Shown here in pieces: positions 31,524-64,000 of a stretch of 64,000 bases of DNA. Source of the stretch: Tiliqua scincoides (lineage: Eukaryota > Chordata > Lepidosauria > Squamata > Scincidae); NCBI RefSeq assembly GCF_035046505.1, contig NC_089830.1, positions 20,994,379-21,058,378 on the forward strand. Reading direction: 5' to 3'. Numbering within the stretch: position 1 is the stretch's first letter; each line of letters opens with the position of its first letter. Position numbers and translations under genes: made by a program. Below the pieces are notes generated by a model. The model saw only the letters and a list, made by a program, of their open reading frames with translations. It was not told the DNA's origin and did no database searches.

Positions 31524-34500
31524 ATGACCCTCTTCCACTTTGGGAACTGCTTTGCTCTTGCTTATTTTCCCTATTTCATCACCTACAAGTGCAGTGGCCT
31601 GTGAGTGCTGGGGGCAGAAAGGTTGTGTTGATGGTGGGTGGGGGGAGCCTGTGATTGGACCGGGGTGGGCTTGTTTCCCCTGTGATGTGCAGTGTATTAA
31701 AACAGTTTTGTTTTTGAGGGAAGCGTACAAGATAGAAAATCGAGAGGCGAGGGGTCCAGCAAATCGGAGTGGTCTCTCTGGAGTATGCAAAATTGTGGTT
31801 GGCAACGGCAGGTCGCAGTGATGTCCAAGGATGGGGAGGCACTATGCACGGAGCATGGTAACCCAGGAGTATGGTGGTGACATGATGATGTCACCAGCAA
31901 ATTTCAGGGCCACTGAGCTTTTGCAGTGCACTCACAATCACAGCAGAGGCAGATCATTTGCCGCTGCAGCTCTCGTCTCTATACAGGGAGACTATAGAGA
32001 CTCCGTACAGTCTCTATACAGTTCAAACTCCCCTGTGATTGCTCAACCACTCAGAAACTGAACAGAGCTCATGGGCAACGTGGCTCCCTGTGATTGCATA
32101 TGTGCTCCACCCAGTTCCTGAGTGGTTGCGAGATCACTGGAGAGACTGAGCTCTCACTGCTACAGCTCTAGTCTAGCAGCAGTGAGAGTTCAGTCGCCCC
32201 TGGGATTGTGCAACCCCTCAGAAAGTGGATGGAGTGTGCATAGGGGAGTCTGAGGCTATTCTTGTATAACAGGTGAGGCTCTGCCTCCTCGACTTCACAT
32301 CCCTGGTGTGTGTTGAACCAGACACCCCCACATGGATTCCATTGTTGAGTCAAACTCACACAGCTTGATCCAGCAGTTCTTCCTCTGGACTTGCAGCTCT
32401 TGCCCCAGATATTATGCCTGGCCCTTTAAATACTATAAAGGTGCACAGTGAGGCTAACATTATTGTGCCTCTCCTGTCCTTCTGCTGATTCTCTCTCCCA
32501 CCCCTTTTTCTTTACTTGTTTGGAGGATGGAAGACAAGATGGGCCAGATTAGAATCTTGCAGGCTGCAGGTAGAGGAGGAAGAGGACAAGGGTGTGCAAG
32601 AGGACTGATGCAAGGCCAGGGTGGAATGCTTCTTGCTTGCAACATTTAAATGCCACCTCTGGGTGAGGACTTGGAACCCTTGTCTGCCTCCTGTCCTAGA
32701 GAATTATGAGAATTCCCTCCTCATATACACCTCTGTGTTTCTCTCTCTTTCAGATCTGAGTATAATGCCTTCTGGAGATGTGTCCAAGCAGGGGCCACCT
32801 ATCTCTTTGTCCAGCTCTGCAAGGTAACTGTGAACCTTTTTGCTGCCCTAGACTTGAAAGCGTGAGGCAGACTTTCCCATTGCAGAATACCATGGGATTG
32901 GTAGGACTCTCTCGAATTGTGGTTGAACGCACTGGGAGGCAGAACTCTTGGGTTTGCTTCCGGTGATCACAGTAGGAATCCAGGAAAGAACACTTATTCT
33001 CATGTGTGCTCCATTTATCATTGTGCTCTCAAAGTCCATAAGGGACATGTGAACATAAGAAGTTTCTTGAAATGGAGTCAGATGGTTGATCACGAGATGC
33101 TGACTTGCAGCAAAACATGTCTTCTGTTGGCCAAGCTATGGCCCCAGCGAGGCTTAGACCAGGGATTCCCATGCTATATGTTGTGATGCCCAGGGTGTCC
33201 TGAGGCACTCCACAGGGTGTCATAGGCTGCCTGCCGGCTCTCAGCAAAACTGCAGCATGACACTGCAAAGGACTTGGCTCAGCTTGGCTGGCCAAGCTCC
33301 TGCACACAGTTTTCGCACACTGGGAAAGGTTTTCCCACTTGACCTGAGCCACTTACCTGTCCTGAATATGTACAGTTTAGGCCTAGTAACATGTAAAGCC
33401 TGAACCAAGCTAAAACAGTAACACAGAAGTGGCTTGCAGTTCCTAGCTGCTAGGAATTTACAACTCAATGGAAGGTGATAATGTAGCACCTAGGCAGCCA
33501 GAAAGACGCCCATCAAGGATGGAATGCAGCTGTAGATCTCCAGGGGGGGAGGGAAGAGCTGAGAGGGCGAAGACTTCCTAGGACAGGTCTTTTGGTCTTT
33601 GTCTCTTGGTGAGATAGGTGGTGGGTGCACATCCTGCCCCGCCAGGACCATGTGGCCTCTTAGGTAACTGACCTGAGGATCTACAAAAGAAGCTGACCCA
33701 GGTGAGAGTTAGAGAATAATAGAGTTAGCCAGTTAGCTTTGTTGTTTTATGCTGATATGTTTCCTAGAAGTTTTTATGCCTCTAGCATTTGCTGCCTTTG
33801 TAACTTTTTGTAGCCCTATGTACTTAATAAAGTAAAAATCTTTTTACCATGTTGGTTCATTGTCTGTTGGGGACAAAGGTTCAGAATCCTGCCTAGCCGT
33901 TCAGCAAGCTACCAAATCCTCACTGTGGACTAGTAACTTGAGGACTGAGACTTTAAGTAAAGAAAGTGCTCAGTGCCTACAAGGGATATAGTTAAGCCTA
34001 GAGGGTCTCAGTGTCCCTGGACTGAGGCACTGGCACATACAGGGTGGTGTCAGTTCTACTGAACAGGGGTTCTTGAGGCTCTAGGGTTCAGGAATCAGGA
34101 ACTCTGAGCACCCAAAACCCTGGGTGTGTAAGACAAGTATACGACATTACCCAGGTTAGAGCCTAACCCAGGTTAGGCTAAAGTGGTTAACCTTTGCCCA
34201 GCTAACTGATTTGCCCAACTCAGGGTAAGAGGCTGAAACCCAGCTTTGCCCAGCCAACCATCCATCATGTTGAGGTCCATCCATCAACAAGACCATCGAG
34301 ACCTCAGAACCCAGAAGTAACTGTTGATGATGCAATTGCCAGTCACTTCTGGGAGCTGCGTGCAGCATTTGTGCCGCATGTTGGGGTGTTGGGAGCCCTG
34401 GAAGACTGGAAAGCTCTGGCATAGACAGTTGCAGGGACTGCAATACCTGCTACTGTCTTGTATTGGTGAATCTTGTCCCTGGCATGGAAAGAATTTCCGG

Positions 34501-35771
34501 TGCTTGTTAAAAGACATATGAGAGTTTATGGATGGAGATGACCTCCCTCCAAAGATATTGCTGGCTGTGCATGAAGATCTCTCTCCTCTCTTTTGCCAGA
34601 GTCTTGATGATTGATGGCTATGTTTTGTTTTTTAATACAATGGACTGTGCCCTCTGTCTTACAGATGCTGTTCTTAGCAACTTTCTTTCCAACTTGGGAA
34701 GGTGGAGCCGGTGCTTACGATTTTGTTGGAGTAAGTTGAGGGGTCTGTGTGTGTCTGTGTCTGTGCTCTCGAGCTGCCCTTTCATTCATTTGGAAAGGAT
34801 CAAGGAAGCTGGGCAAAGGCTACAATGGCTGGAACTTCTGATGGATTGGATTTTTTTCTGTGGTCTGGATCCAACTGTGTGCTCGGTGATACCCAGTGAA
34901 ATCTTGGACTTCTTCCTTTTGAGTGACAGATCCCCATGCCACGTCAAAACGACTTCTTACTCCAAGTTTGATATGGCATGAGATCTGTCACTCAAAAGAA
35001 AGAAGGCAAATATGTCACTGGGCATAACCAAGCATGTGTTTTTTTTTTTTTTGGATCCACAAATAAGAACTGGGTTCAACCTGATACATTTATATCCTGC
35101 TTTTCAGTATGAAATATTGCAAAGTGACAAAGAGCCTAATCCTATCTATTTTTCCAGTAACAGTGGGGCATGCACTGCATCCTGTGGTGGGCAGGCAGTC
35201 ACAGAGGCCTCCTTATGGTATGGGAACTTCTCGGGGCTGTATTGCAGCTGCACCAGTGCTGAAAGTTGAATAGGATTGGGCCCACCGCTTCGTTTTAACA
35301 ACCAGCCATAACACACAGATTGAATATCCCTTATGCTTGGAACCAGAAGCGTTTAGGATTTCAGATTTTGGAATATTTGTATACAAATAATGAGGTATCT
35401 TGTGGAATCCGGGCAAGCGTGGAAATGATATATCACAGCTGAGGGGGCTGGGAGGGTCTCTTTTCCACTGGGGATGCTGAATAAACAGTCTGTTGTGCTC
35501 CTGTGTTTTGATTGTGATGTGTCACATGAGATCAGATGTGGAATTCTCCACTTATAGCATTGTGCCAGCACTGTAAAAATCTCAGATCTTGGAGCATTTT
35601 GGATTTTTGAATTAGGGGTGCTCATCCTGTAATTAAATTGGAGGAAGGAGCAGTGCGCAGTGACGGGATGGAAGCATCAGGACTGGTGTATTGGAGACCA
35701 GTGAATTTGGGAGCGGGGAGAGGAGGTGGGAGGGGATCCAAGGAAGCAAGTGCCATTCTACTCATGTGCCA

Positions 35772-35812
<41 letters not shown>

Positions 35813-38800
35813 GCATTGTGCCAGGAATTCATGAAAGCCACTGTGGACCTGGCCGACCTAGTGGGGCTGCACCTGGTGATGTCACGCAACGCCGGGAAAG
35901 GAGAGTACAAGATCATGGTGGCTGCTATGGGGTGGGCCACAGCAGAACTCATCATGTCCCGGTGAGTTGGGCCCAGGCCCTGCCTCTTGGAAAGGGGCAA
36001 GGCAAGAGGCAGGCAGCTAGGAAGGGGTGTGGGTGTAGCTTCTGCTGGAGTTGGATACCTAGTGCTAGACTGGTTTGGTGCTGTGACTCCTGCCCATCCA
36101 CTCTAAGACCATGAACTTCTCATTCACTATAAAAATTTAACGTAGCAACGGCAGCCAGGACGGTGTAGTGGTTTGGGAGTTACACCTGGAAGATCCAGGT
36201 TAGAATCCATGCTCAGCCGTGAAGCTTTCTGGGTGGCCTTGGGCCAGTCGCTGTCTCTCACCCTACTTCATCAGGGTTGTTATGATGGCAGAAGGAGGGA
36301 AGGAATCTTATATACTACCCTGAGGTCCTTGGAGGAATAAAAACGTGGAACATAAATAACTTCTGTGGGGAAAATGCATAGTAACATAAAGGCAGTGAAC
36401 CTTGGCCACACAGCAGGCAAACCTGCGTTTATGCTTTCAGAACACATTCTGAGCTATAGCCTTGATTCACTGTCTAGTACCTACGTAAACAGGATGGGAG
36501 ACAGTGTCTTGGAGATGCGCTTTTAATCTAGGAATGTATTGTGGTCCAGCTAGAGTCAGCTAGTTGTCATCTAGTGCTTATCTTTTAACCTAAAGTAACC
36601 CAGCTTGCTCTGTGCTGTTTGAGACTCAATAAAAAAGCTTGTTGGGGGCTGAGCGGAAGATCTTCTACAGCTCCAGCCTACCTCCTGCATCTACCTTTCA
36701 AACCCGTCTGCCGTCTATTCATTTTGCTTCTGCGCCTATACTACACCCAGCAGCTGAGCCTCTAAGTCCTGCTGCTTCCAGAGCCATTGCAACAAACATC
36801 GTTATGCCCTGAAAAACTGGAAAAAAAAACCTCCTCTCCCCCCCCCCCCCCGTTTTTGCCAAACCATAAATTCCTCCTCCCACTTTGTAAAAATAAGTAG
36901 CTAATTGGTTCTTTCAAAGGCAAGGCTGGTTCCTTCTGAAATTTGAGTGCAGATTAACATTCATTAAATGGTGGTTAGTGTCTGCAGTGACCAGGGCTGG
37001 CATGTCAATGGTAGTTCCTAATCTACAATACAGGGCAGCTTTTTAGGGTCACACATTGTTGAGGGGAAAGTGCCCTCCATTTGCTCAAGGCTGATCAAAG
37101 CTGGACCTTCACACTGAAAATGGGTACCGGTGTTGGCTTCCAGTTCAGTTGTATTCCATAACCTTGACTGTGCACTTTTAAGTCTCTTTTTAATCGGAGA
37201 GATCTAAGGCAGCTCATGATCTCTGGATGTTGCTTTTGGGGGTCTTCTGTTTGCAAGATCTGCAGATACCTGTGTCTGTGTTTGTATAAACTGCATCTGA
37301 CAGTCCCTTGTGTCTCTTGACAGGTGCATTCCGCTCTGGGTGGGTGCTCGGGGCATTGAGTTTGACTGGAAGTACATCCAGATGAGCATAGACTCCAACA
37401 TTAATCTGGTAAGTACCAGTTTTGTTACCCCCTTTTCCCAGCTTTTCTGAATCAGTGCCTTGACTGGCAAGGGAGGAAAAGGGAGGGAACCCTTCATGTA
37501 TTGCAGATTTCATTTCCATTTTTTTTAAAGCAATAGTGTTGCTACATAATTATTGATATTTTTGCTGATGAGAGTTTCCAAGAGACAGTTTAGGAAAATC
37601 ATATTCTGATCCTAAAATGCCTTGCTCACTAGAAATACTATAGAAGGCATTTATTTTTTTCCACCCAGGGTGTAATTACTCTGTGGAACTCCTTGCCCCA
37701 GGATGTGGTGATGACACCTGGCCTCATAGTTAGTTGGCAACCTTCAGTCTCGAAAGACTATGGTATCGCGCTCTGAATGGTGGTTCTGGCACAGCGTCTA
37801 GTGTGGCTGAAAAGGCCGATTCGGGAGTGACAATCCCTTCCACACCGGGAGCAAGTGCAGTCTGTACCTGGTCTGTCTCCCTGGCTATGGGCCTTCCTTC
37901 TTTGCCTCTTAGCCTCAGTCTGTTGGCCAAGTGTCTCTTCAAACTGGGAAAGGCCATGCTGCACAGCCTGCCTCCAAGCGGGTCGCTCAGAGGCCAGGGT
38001 TTCCCATCTGTTGAGGTCCACTCCTAAGGCCTTCAGATCCCTCTTGCAGATGTCCTTGTATCGCAGCTATGGTCTACCTGTAAGGTGCTTTCCTTGCACA
38101 AGTTCTGCATAGAGGAGATTCTTTGGGATCCGGCCATCATCCATTCTCATGACGTGACCGAGCCAGTGCAGGCGTCTCTGGCCTAGATGCCTGGAAAAGG
38201 GGATTGGACAGATTGCTGGCAGAAAAGTCCATCAAGGGTTACAAGCCATGATGGGTGTAGGCAACCTTCTGATTTTAAAAGTAGGCTGTCTCTGAATGCC
38301 AGATGCAGGGGAGTGGCAACAGGATGCAGGTGTCTTGTTGCCTTGTGTACTTTCTGAGAGGTCTGTTCACTGTGAGATGCAGGAAGCTGGACTAGACGGG
38401 CCTTTGGCCTGATCCAGTAGGGCTCTTCTTTTTTAATCATTGATTTTCATATCCTCCCCCTTTCTTCCTAGGTCCATTATATTGCCACAGCCGCCCTGGT
38501 GTGGATGTTTACGCGTTATGATTTACCCAAACACTACCGCCTGCCCTTAACTTTCCTCCTGGGAGTGAGCGTCTACAAAGCCTTCTTTATGGAGTGAGTA
38601 ACCGGGTGCTGTGGGGGAAGAGCGGGGCTGATGGGCAGATAGTAGCTGCCGTGGCTTAGAGGCGATTGTCCATTGAGGCGGTGTGGCAAGTCTTGATGAA
38701 CATTAATGACATTTTTCAAGCTTTGTGCTGGGGATTTTTTTTGCGGCCTTTCTCTGATTTGGTGACTTGTTTTAGGACTGGGAAAGGCCCCCATCTATCT

Positions 38801-39012
38801 AGAGGCGGGAGCAGGTGCACCAAAGCACCTGCCCCTGAGTTATAGCCACTCCCCAAGTCCTTACCAGCCACCCTCCCTTTTGTCTTTGCAGGTCGTTTGT
38901 TCATGTTTTTCTGCTGGGTAGCTGGACAGCACTCTTGGTCAAAGCGGTCATCACCGGCCTCCTATCCCTAAGCTCCTTGACTCTCTTTGTCACTCTGGTA
39001 CACAGCAATTGA
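31524..39012 (+). CDS. TMEM147: Transmembrane protein 147, 7 coding exons
   Basis: Multipass endoplasmic reticulum membrane protein that, from family knowledge, pairs with Nicalin and NOMO next to the Sec61 channel and helps insert multi-spanning proteins. Coding exons: 31524-31600, 32754-32823, 34665-34730, 35825-35961, 37324-37408, 38472-38593, 38892-39012. They total 678 nt, giving 225 residues (human 224). The start [20 protein letters not shown] is nearly the same as in mammals. Blocks [16 protein letters not shown] and [17 protein letters not shown] are conserved, and several hydrophobic segments (for example [13 protein letters not shown] and the C-terminal [16 protein letters not shown]) mark membrane spans. 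All splice sites are GT-AG and phases agree. One extra residue lies near [10 protein letters not shown]. Many repeats lie in the introns but none touches an exon. Confidence 0.97.
34864..35062. repeat. Palindromic MITE-like element in TMEM147 intron 3
   Basis: Arms of about 75 bp (34866-34945 and 34972-35060): TTTGAGTGACAGATC pairs with GATCTGTCACTCAAA and TGATACCCAGTGA with TCACTGGGCATAA. Both outer ends carry TGGATCCA. Confidence 0.8.
35125..35284. mobile_element. Harbinger-like MITE
   Basis: Ends GAGCCTAATCCTATC and AATAGGATTGGGCCCA are imperfect inverted repeats of the same family as 51610 and 62496. In TMEM147 intron 3. Confidence 0.6.
35774..35810 (+). repeat. TMEM147: (TG)n microsatellite next to TMEM147 exon 4
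   Basis: About 18 TG units end 14 bp before the acceptor AG of exon 35825-35961. The pyrimidine tract is short (TTTTGCATTGTGCCAG), so the repeat occupies the usual branch-point and pyrimidine zone. Confidence 0.9.
36156..36362 (+). mobile_element. Sauria-type SINE in TMEM147 intron 4
   Basis: Near-complete: GGTGTAGTGGTTTGGGAGTT head (A-box), CAGGTTAGAATCC B-box region, GCCTTGGGCCAGTCGCTGTC, ending GGAGGAATAAAAACGTGGAAC. Confidence 0.75.
37660..38436 (+). mobile_element. CR1-like LINE 3' fragment split by a zinc-finger LINE
   Basis: The plus-strand parts 37660-37727 ([15 protein letters not shown]) and 38178-38436 ([16 protein letters not shown]-like, then the 3' UTR) form one element. The minus-strand LINE 37728-38178 is inserted between them. 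TGGCCT occurs at both junctions and is a likely target-site duplication. Lies in TMEM147 intron 5. Confidence 0.85.
37728..38178 (-). mobile_element. Zinc-finger LINE nested in a CR1-like LINE
   Basis: Minus-strand copy with the RMDDGRIPK region through to the 3' end at the TAGTTAGTTGGCAACC side. It interrupts the element at 37660-38436 and so is younger than it. Confidence 0.85.
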
Positions 39013-39180
39013 GGTTCTCCTTTCTGTCTTGGGGCAGGAGAACAACAGCCTGTGCCGCTGGGGCTGTCCAGCCAAGACCATCCTCGCCTTGGTCCTACGT
39101 GCCATGAGATCAGTACTGACATGGCTTCTGCTTGCAAGTGAAAAGAACATTAATAAAAGTCCCAGGTTGTTTTTTTTTTT
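39013..39180 (+). terminator. TMEM147: TMEM147 3' UTR and polyadenylation signal
   Basis: AATAAA lies at 39152-39157, about 140 nt after the stop, followed by a T-rich run from 39170. The short 3' UTR resembles that of mammalian TMEM147. Confidence 0.8.
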
Positions 39181-40370
39181 TAATTTTGGTTTGGTTTGGT
39201 TTGTGAAGCTCTTTTCACTGTTGTCTCAGCAGGCCAGGAATGTGAGATGGGATTGTGGTTCCTAGTGGTTATATTTTAGCTTGTGAGCAGCAGCTGAGTT
39301 GGATGTTGCCAGGGTGCCCTCTGATTTACCTGCCCCTTAGTGGCAGAGTCTCCCCCCTGCCCTGAATCAAAGAGTTAGAAGATGACTTGGAGGTCATCTC
39401 GGTGTTCGGTGAAAGCAACTGCTACCATGTCCCTGATAGGTGGCTGTCTAACATTACTTAATACTTTGCATAGTGCTTCATAACTTAAAGTAATCTTTAC
39501 ACCAACCTCGTAAAGCAAGTATTATGTTCTCCATATTACAGATGAGGGAAGACTGATAAGAAGTGGCTTGCATAAGGCCATTTAGTGAGGTGGTAGTAAA
39601 GGCAAATTAAGCATCGGACGGAAAGCCTCTAAGAGGAAAAATGGCACTTTTGGAGAAGCCCTGTAGGAAATCTCAAAATGTACGGTATTGCTTTTATAGT
39701 ACTGGTAACGTACAATGTACTTTACAGAGTAACAAGCAAAAAGGTCTCTGCCCCAAAGATGATGCGGACTGAATTACGAGGTGAGATCAAGTGGGGGAAG
39801 AAAGATAGAGGCAAGGGGATCTACAGATGCATGCCTTTTGACTTTCCATTTATAGGGGGCTGTGGGGAGAGGTCTAAGGCATTAAGAAGAAGTCTTCATG
39901 TCAATGTGGTGGGTTTTGTGAGTCAAACTGGAGGCAAGGGGTTAGGATTGAGCTGAACTGGGGGGGGGGGTTAAGATTGAGCAGCCTGTTTGCTGTGTCT
40001 TTTCATGCCACCCTCAGGGAGTGAGCTCTCAGAAAAGAAGACCTGTATTGTGACCTGTCTTGTACAGGTTCATGCATGATGCTTGGGGCTTGACTCCATG
40101 CTCGGGGTGAGCGCATCATCTCACTTGGCCTGCTATGGTTTTATTGCTGCATGCTTTCTCGATGTGAATTCAGGAGTGGGGAGGGCATGTGAAATGCATT
40201 GCACCAAATGCTTCCCAAAAATGTATAGCTTGTTCCTCAATAGCTGAGACTTGTCATGTGCTGGGATTGAGTGGGTAAACTGTTGCCAAAGGCTAGGAAG
40301 CATGTGTAGTGGCCCTGAACATTGCTCTTCAGTTAGAAAGTCTACATAAGAGGAGGTCGGGAGGAGGGCA
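39181..40370. other. Convergent intergenic gap, left part
   Basis: Follows the TMEM147 polyadenylation site. No gene or recognised repeat, apart from a G run at 39961-39970. Confidence 0.4.
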
Positions 40371-40765
40371 GGAGGTCAGGTTTAGAGGGTAGAGCCTCCA
40401 TTAGCCCGAAGATAACATCGGAAGGTCGCCAGTTCGAGGCCACCAGCAGATCCCTGAAGATTTTGAAGCAGCTGACAAGCTGAGCTGAGCTATTCCATCT
40501 GCTCTTTGGTGTGAGCGAAGAAGCATCTTGGCTGCTCTCCATGTGAAAGGTGAAGGAGCTGCTTGTCAGCCTGCGTGGGAGGCAACGAGGCCAGAAGTTC
40601 CATCTGAAATTTTGTGTGGTTCTTGAAAGTGAGAACCCTCTATGATTGTAAAAATCCCCTCGAGGGATTTAGAAACAGCCTGTCTATGTAAACCGCCTTG
40701 AATAAAGACAGAGGAATAATCCGATGACCAGAAAGGCGGTATATAAACACCTAGTTATTATTTTT
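40371..40765 (+). mobile_element. tRNA-derived SINE with LINE-type hairpin tail
   Basis: Starts with a tRNA-like head (TAGAGGGTAGAGCCTCC, then B-box-like CCAGTTCGAGGCCA). It ends GTAAACCGCCTTGAATAAAG and AAAGGCGGTATATAAACACC, an imperfect hairpin, before a short ATT-rich tail. Matches copies at 47728 and 61455. Between TMEM147 and ATP4A. Confidence 0.85.
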
Positions 40766-41149
40766 TATAAGACCGCAAAAGTTCCTACCCCATAAAAACT
40801 TCTAATAATCCCTCTGTCCATAGTTCTGTTTAAGTTTTTTTTTATTTATACACAGCATTTTATATCCTGCCTTTCCAAAGAAACCCAACGCTGCTTCGTT
40901 GAGTCAGTTTTGGCTTAAATGAAACCAACTATGTGCAAGTTGTCCTTGAAGTGATCTAGATGTGCCATGGAGATGAGGTGGCTTTTGGCACACCTGTGTT
41001 CCATACCCTGGGTTGTTGCTGTGAAAATACTGGAGCCATGTCACCTGTGCTTAAATATATATATATATAAAATGGAACCAAGGTTAACTCACACTGCCCC
41101 AAGAAAACCTCTGCAAATGACACAAATTGGTGTACATGTACTTCATTTC

Positions 41150-41472
41150 CAGTGGTGTCACTAGGGTTTGCAGCACCCGGTGTGGGAGGCCAGCACGTCA
41201 CCCCCATGATGCATTGGGAATGCCCCAGGCAGTGAGCATGGTGACCCACCATTGCCCCACCCCTGCTGTTTCTTGTTTATAGCTTTTGATAGAATAAGGA
41301 TATTTCAACACGGTTTGTTTCATTGCATTCTGCATGAAATTACACTTAGAGTGATATATAACTTGATGTTAAAATCTTGATATTTTCGAATAATACCAAT
41401 TTTGGCTAGTAGTGGTGTCACCCCCCGTGCGTGTCACCTAGTGCAGCCTGCACCCCCTTAGCAATGCCACTG
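41150..41472. mobile_element. hAT-type MITE beside the ATP4A 3' end
   Basis: Ends CAGTGGTGTCACTAGGG and CCTTAGCAATGCCACTG are inverted repeats. Flanks TTCATTTC (41142-41149) and TTCATTCG (41473-41480) are a worn 8-bp duplication. Confidence 0.8.
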
Positions 41473-41486
41473 TTCATTCGCATAAT

Positions 41487-41942
41487 TTTATTGTCATGCC
41501 TTCTGGTGCTGGTTCTTAGAATGGTTCACCCTTCCTGTGCCCTTCTCTCCCGATGCTTTCAAGGTTTCTCTCAGCAGCCTTAAAAGGCAAGAAAACTGGT
41601 TTTTGTTTTTTTTAAGTCGTCTAAAATTCTCTTAATGAAAAACTTTGGATCCAGTTCCAATTTCTGCAATTGTCGGTGAGATCTTAGCCTATAAATCACT
41701 CTGCTTCCTCTCCACCCCCCTCCCCAAAATAAGATCATGCAGCCCTGGACATCTTTAAAATAGCTACAGTGGGATCTCTGGGCTATGATGCCTCATCTAG
41801 AGGTGTGGAATGCTGCAGGCTTAGCTCCGTAGTCAGGGAACGATGAAGTACATCCTCCGATTCCTTGTCACTGTAGCTTCTTGTAACGGCAGGTGACACA
41901 GACAGCAAAAGTGGTTGTGATGAGGGTAGGGGGAAGCCATGT
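41487..41942 (-). terminator. ATP4A: ATP4A 3' UTR with candidate polyadenylation signal
   Basis: On the minus strand the first canonical AATAAA after the stop is at 41492-41487, giving a 3' UTR of about 450 nt. It sits directly beside the hAT copy at 41150-41472. No earlier signal was seen in the 3' UTR. True cleavage site unknown. Confidence 0.5.
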
Positions 41943-63379
<21,437 letters not shown>

Positions 63380-63574
63380 CTGAAAGGGAGAACAGACCCA
63401 AGGTAAAGAGCAGCTTTGGAGAAGACACAGCTCCCCTTCCTTGTGTGTAACTGTAGCCCGTATGACCTTCTGCACATCAATGCATGTGATACAGGAAAAG
63501 GAACACTGTCTAGAGGTCTTTCTGACCTGTATAATGACAGCTGTCAAGCTGCTGTGGAGCTGTTCGAATGGTGC

Positions 63575-63655
63575 AATCCCTATACATGCTTTCCTGAGAG
63601 TTAGCCCCACTGAACCCAATGGGACTGACTTCTGAGTAGACATGCCTAAGGTCCC
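63575..63655. mobile_element. Short palindromic MITE
   Basis: GCAATCCCTATACATGCTTT ... GAGTAGACATGCCTAAGG, same family as 49286, in the leftmost-visible 5' intron of ATP4A. Confidence 0.6.
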
Positions 63656-64000
63656 ACCATAAGCCCATTTAGGTCAGGCGTACAATCTTCCCTGCAAGAT
63701 CATGTTCAGGAGAAATCAGCTCTGCTAAGTTTCCAGCAGAAGCAGACTGTGTGCAGGGCTGATTGGCTAACTGTTGGGACATCACAGACCCACCCCACCT
63801 CCTTTTTTCCCCTAGGGCTGCTTGACTGTGCTTGCTAGTCCTGCCTCCAACTTCCAGATGTTAAAGGAAGAAGGAACACATTTGCTGTGTTTAGCAGAAG
63901 GTGTGAATTGGGCTGTATGCATATATTACTGTAAGCACTTATGCATGATTGGAAAGAACTATGCATAGGAAGCAAACAAGTCACATAAGAATACCGAATG

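Noticed and set aside
30873-31805. A 310-codon open frame on the minus strand
   Set aside because: It is low-complexity (His/Pro/Thr) because it reads the antisense of the G/T minisatellite and the TMEM147 first coding exon.
33160-33260. hAT-like fragment
   Set aside because: Some phrases resemble the family at 10975, but no ends are visible.
33590-33910. Another LTR-like stretch with AATAAAG
   Set aside because: Only the polyadenylation-like motif supports it. No boundaries or duplication could be found.
36364-36760. Possible solo LTR of an endogenous retrovirus
   Set aside because: An AATAAA inside a CTCAATAAAAAAGC context and a TG-like start are suggestive, but I found no convincing end motif or flanking duplication. 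Too weak to annotate.

Overview
The window is vertebrate nuclear DNA, most likely from a squamate reptile. It has spliced GT-AG genes with long introns and a dense mix of sauropsid-type repeats. These are CR1-type LINEs, 5S-rRNA-derived and tRNA-derived SINEs, a SINE closely resembling the squamate Sauria type, and many short hAT and Harbinger-like non-autonomous transposons. The squamate call rests on my memory of these repeat families and is inference.

Three host genes can be read exon by exon, in the order known from human 19q13: GAPDHS (+), TMEM147 (+), ATP4A (-). GAPDHS spans 15756-24741, with 12 coding exons and 453 residues. It is a glycolytic GAPDH with a proline-rich N-terminal extension. 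TMEM147 spans 31524-39012, with 7 coding exons and 225 residues. It is an ER multipass protein of the Sec61-associated Nicalin/NOMO module. ATP4A spans 41943-63379 on the minus strand, with 21 coding exons and 983 residues. It is the gastric H+,K+-ATPase alpha subunit, and its first ~50 residues lie beyond the right edge. All three reading frames join cleanly across every intron with no stop codon.

Layout: 1-10 kb is intergenic DNA made largely of LINE, SINE and hAT copies. A CpG-rich, TATA-containing promoter at about 10.04-10.31 kb probably starts GAPDHS through a non-coding first exon. 10.3-15.7 kb is repeat-rich and would be its first intron. 25.1-30.1 kb is intergenic. A ZNF143/NRF1-type promoter at 30.1-30.4 kb probably serves TMEM147. 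Its first intron holds a minisatellite interrupted by a large palindrome. 39.2-41.5 kb is the convergent intergenic gap between TMEM147 and ATP4A. From 42 kb on, ATP4A introns carry nested transposons and decayed copies of one ATP4A exon.

The three genes do not form one pathway. They share a neighbourhood, not a job. The observations most worth following are: the relict ATP4A exon copies; 5S-derived SINEs that share their 3' tail with a zinc-finger LINE family present here; and a ~115-bp stretch at the start of the putative GAPDHS transcript that also occurs inside a nearby hAT element. I found no new defence-like or enzymatic system.
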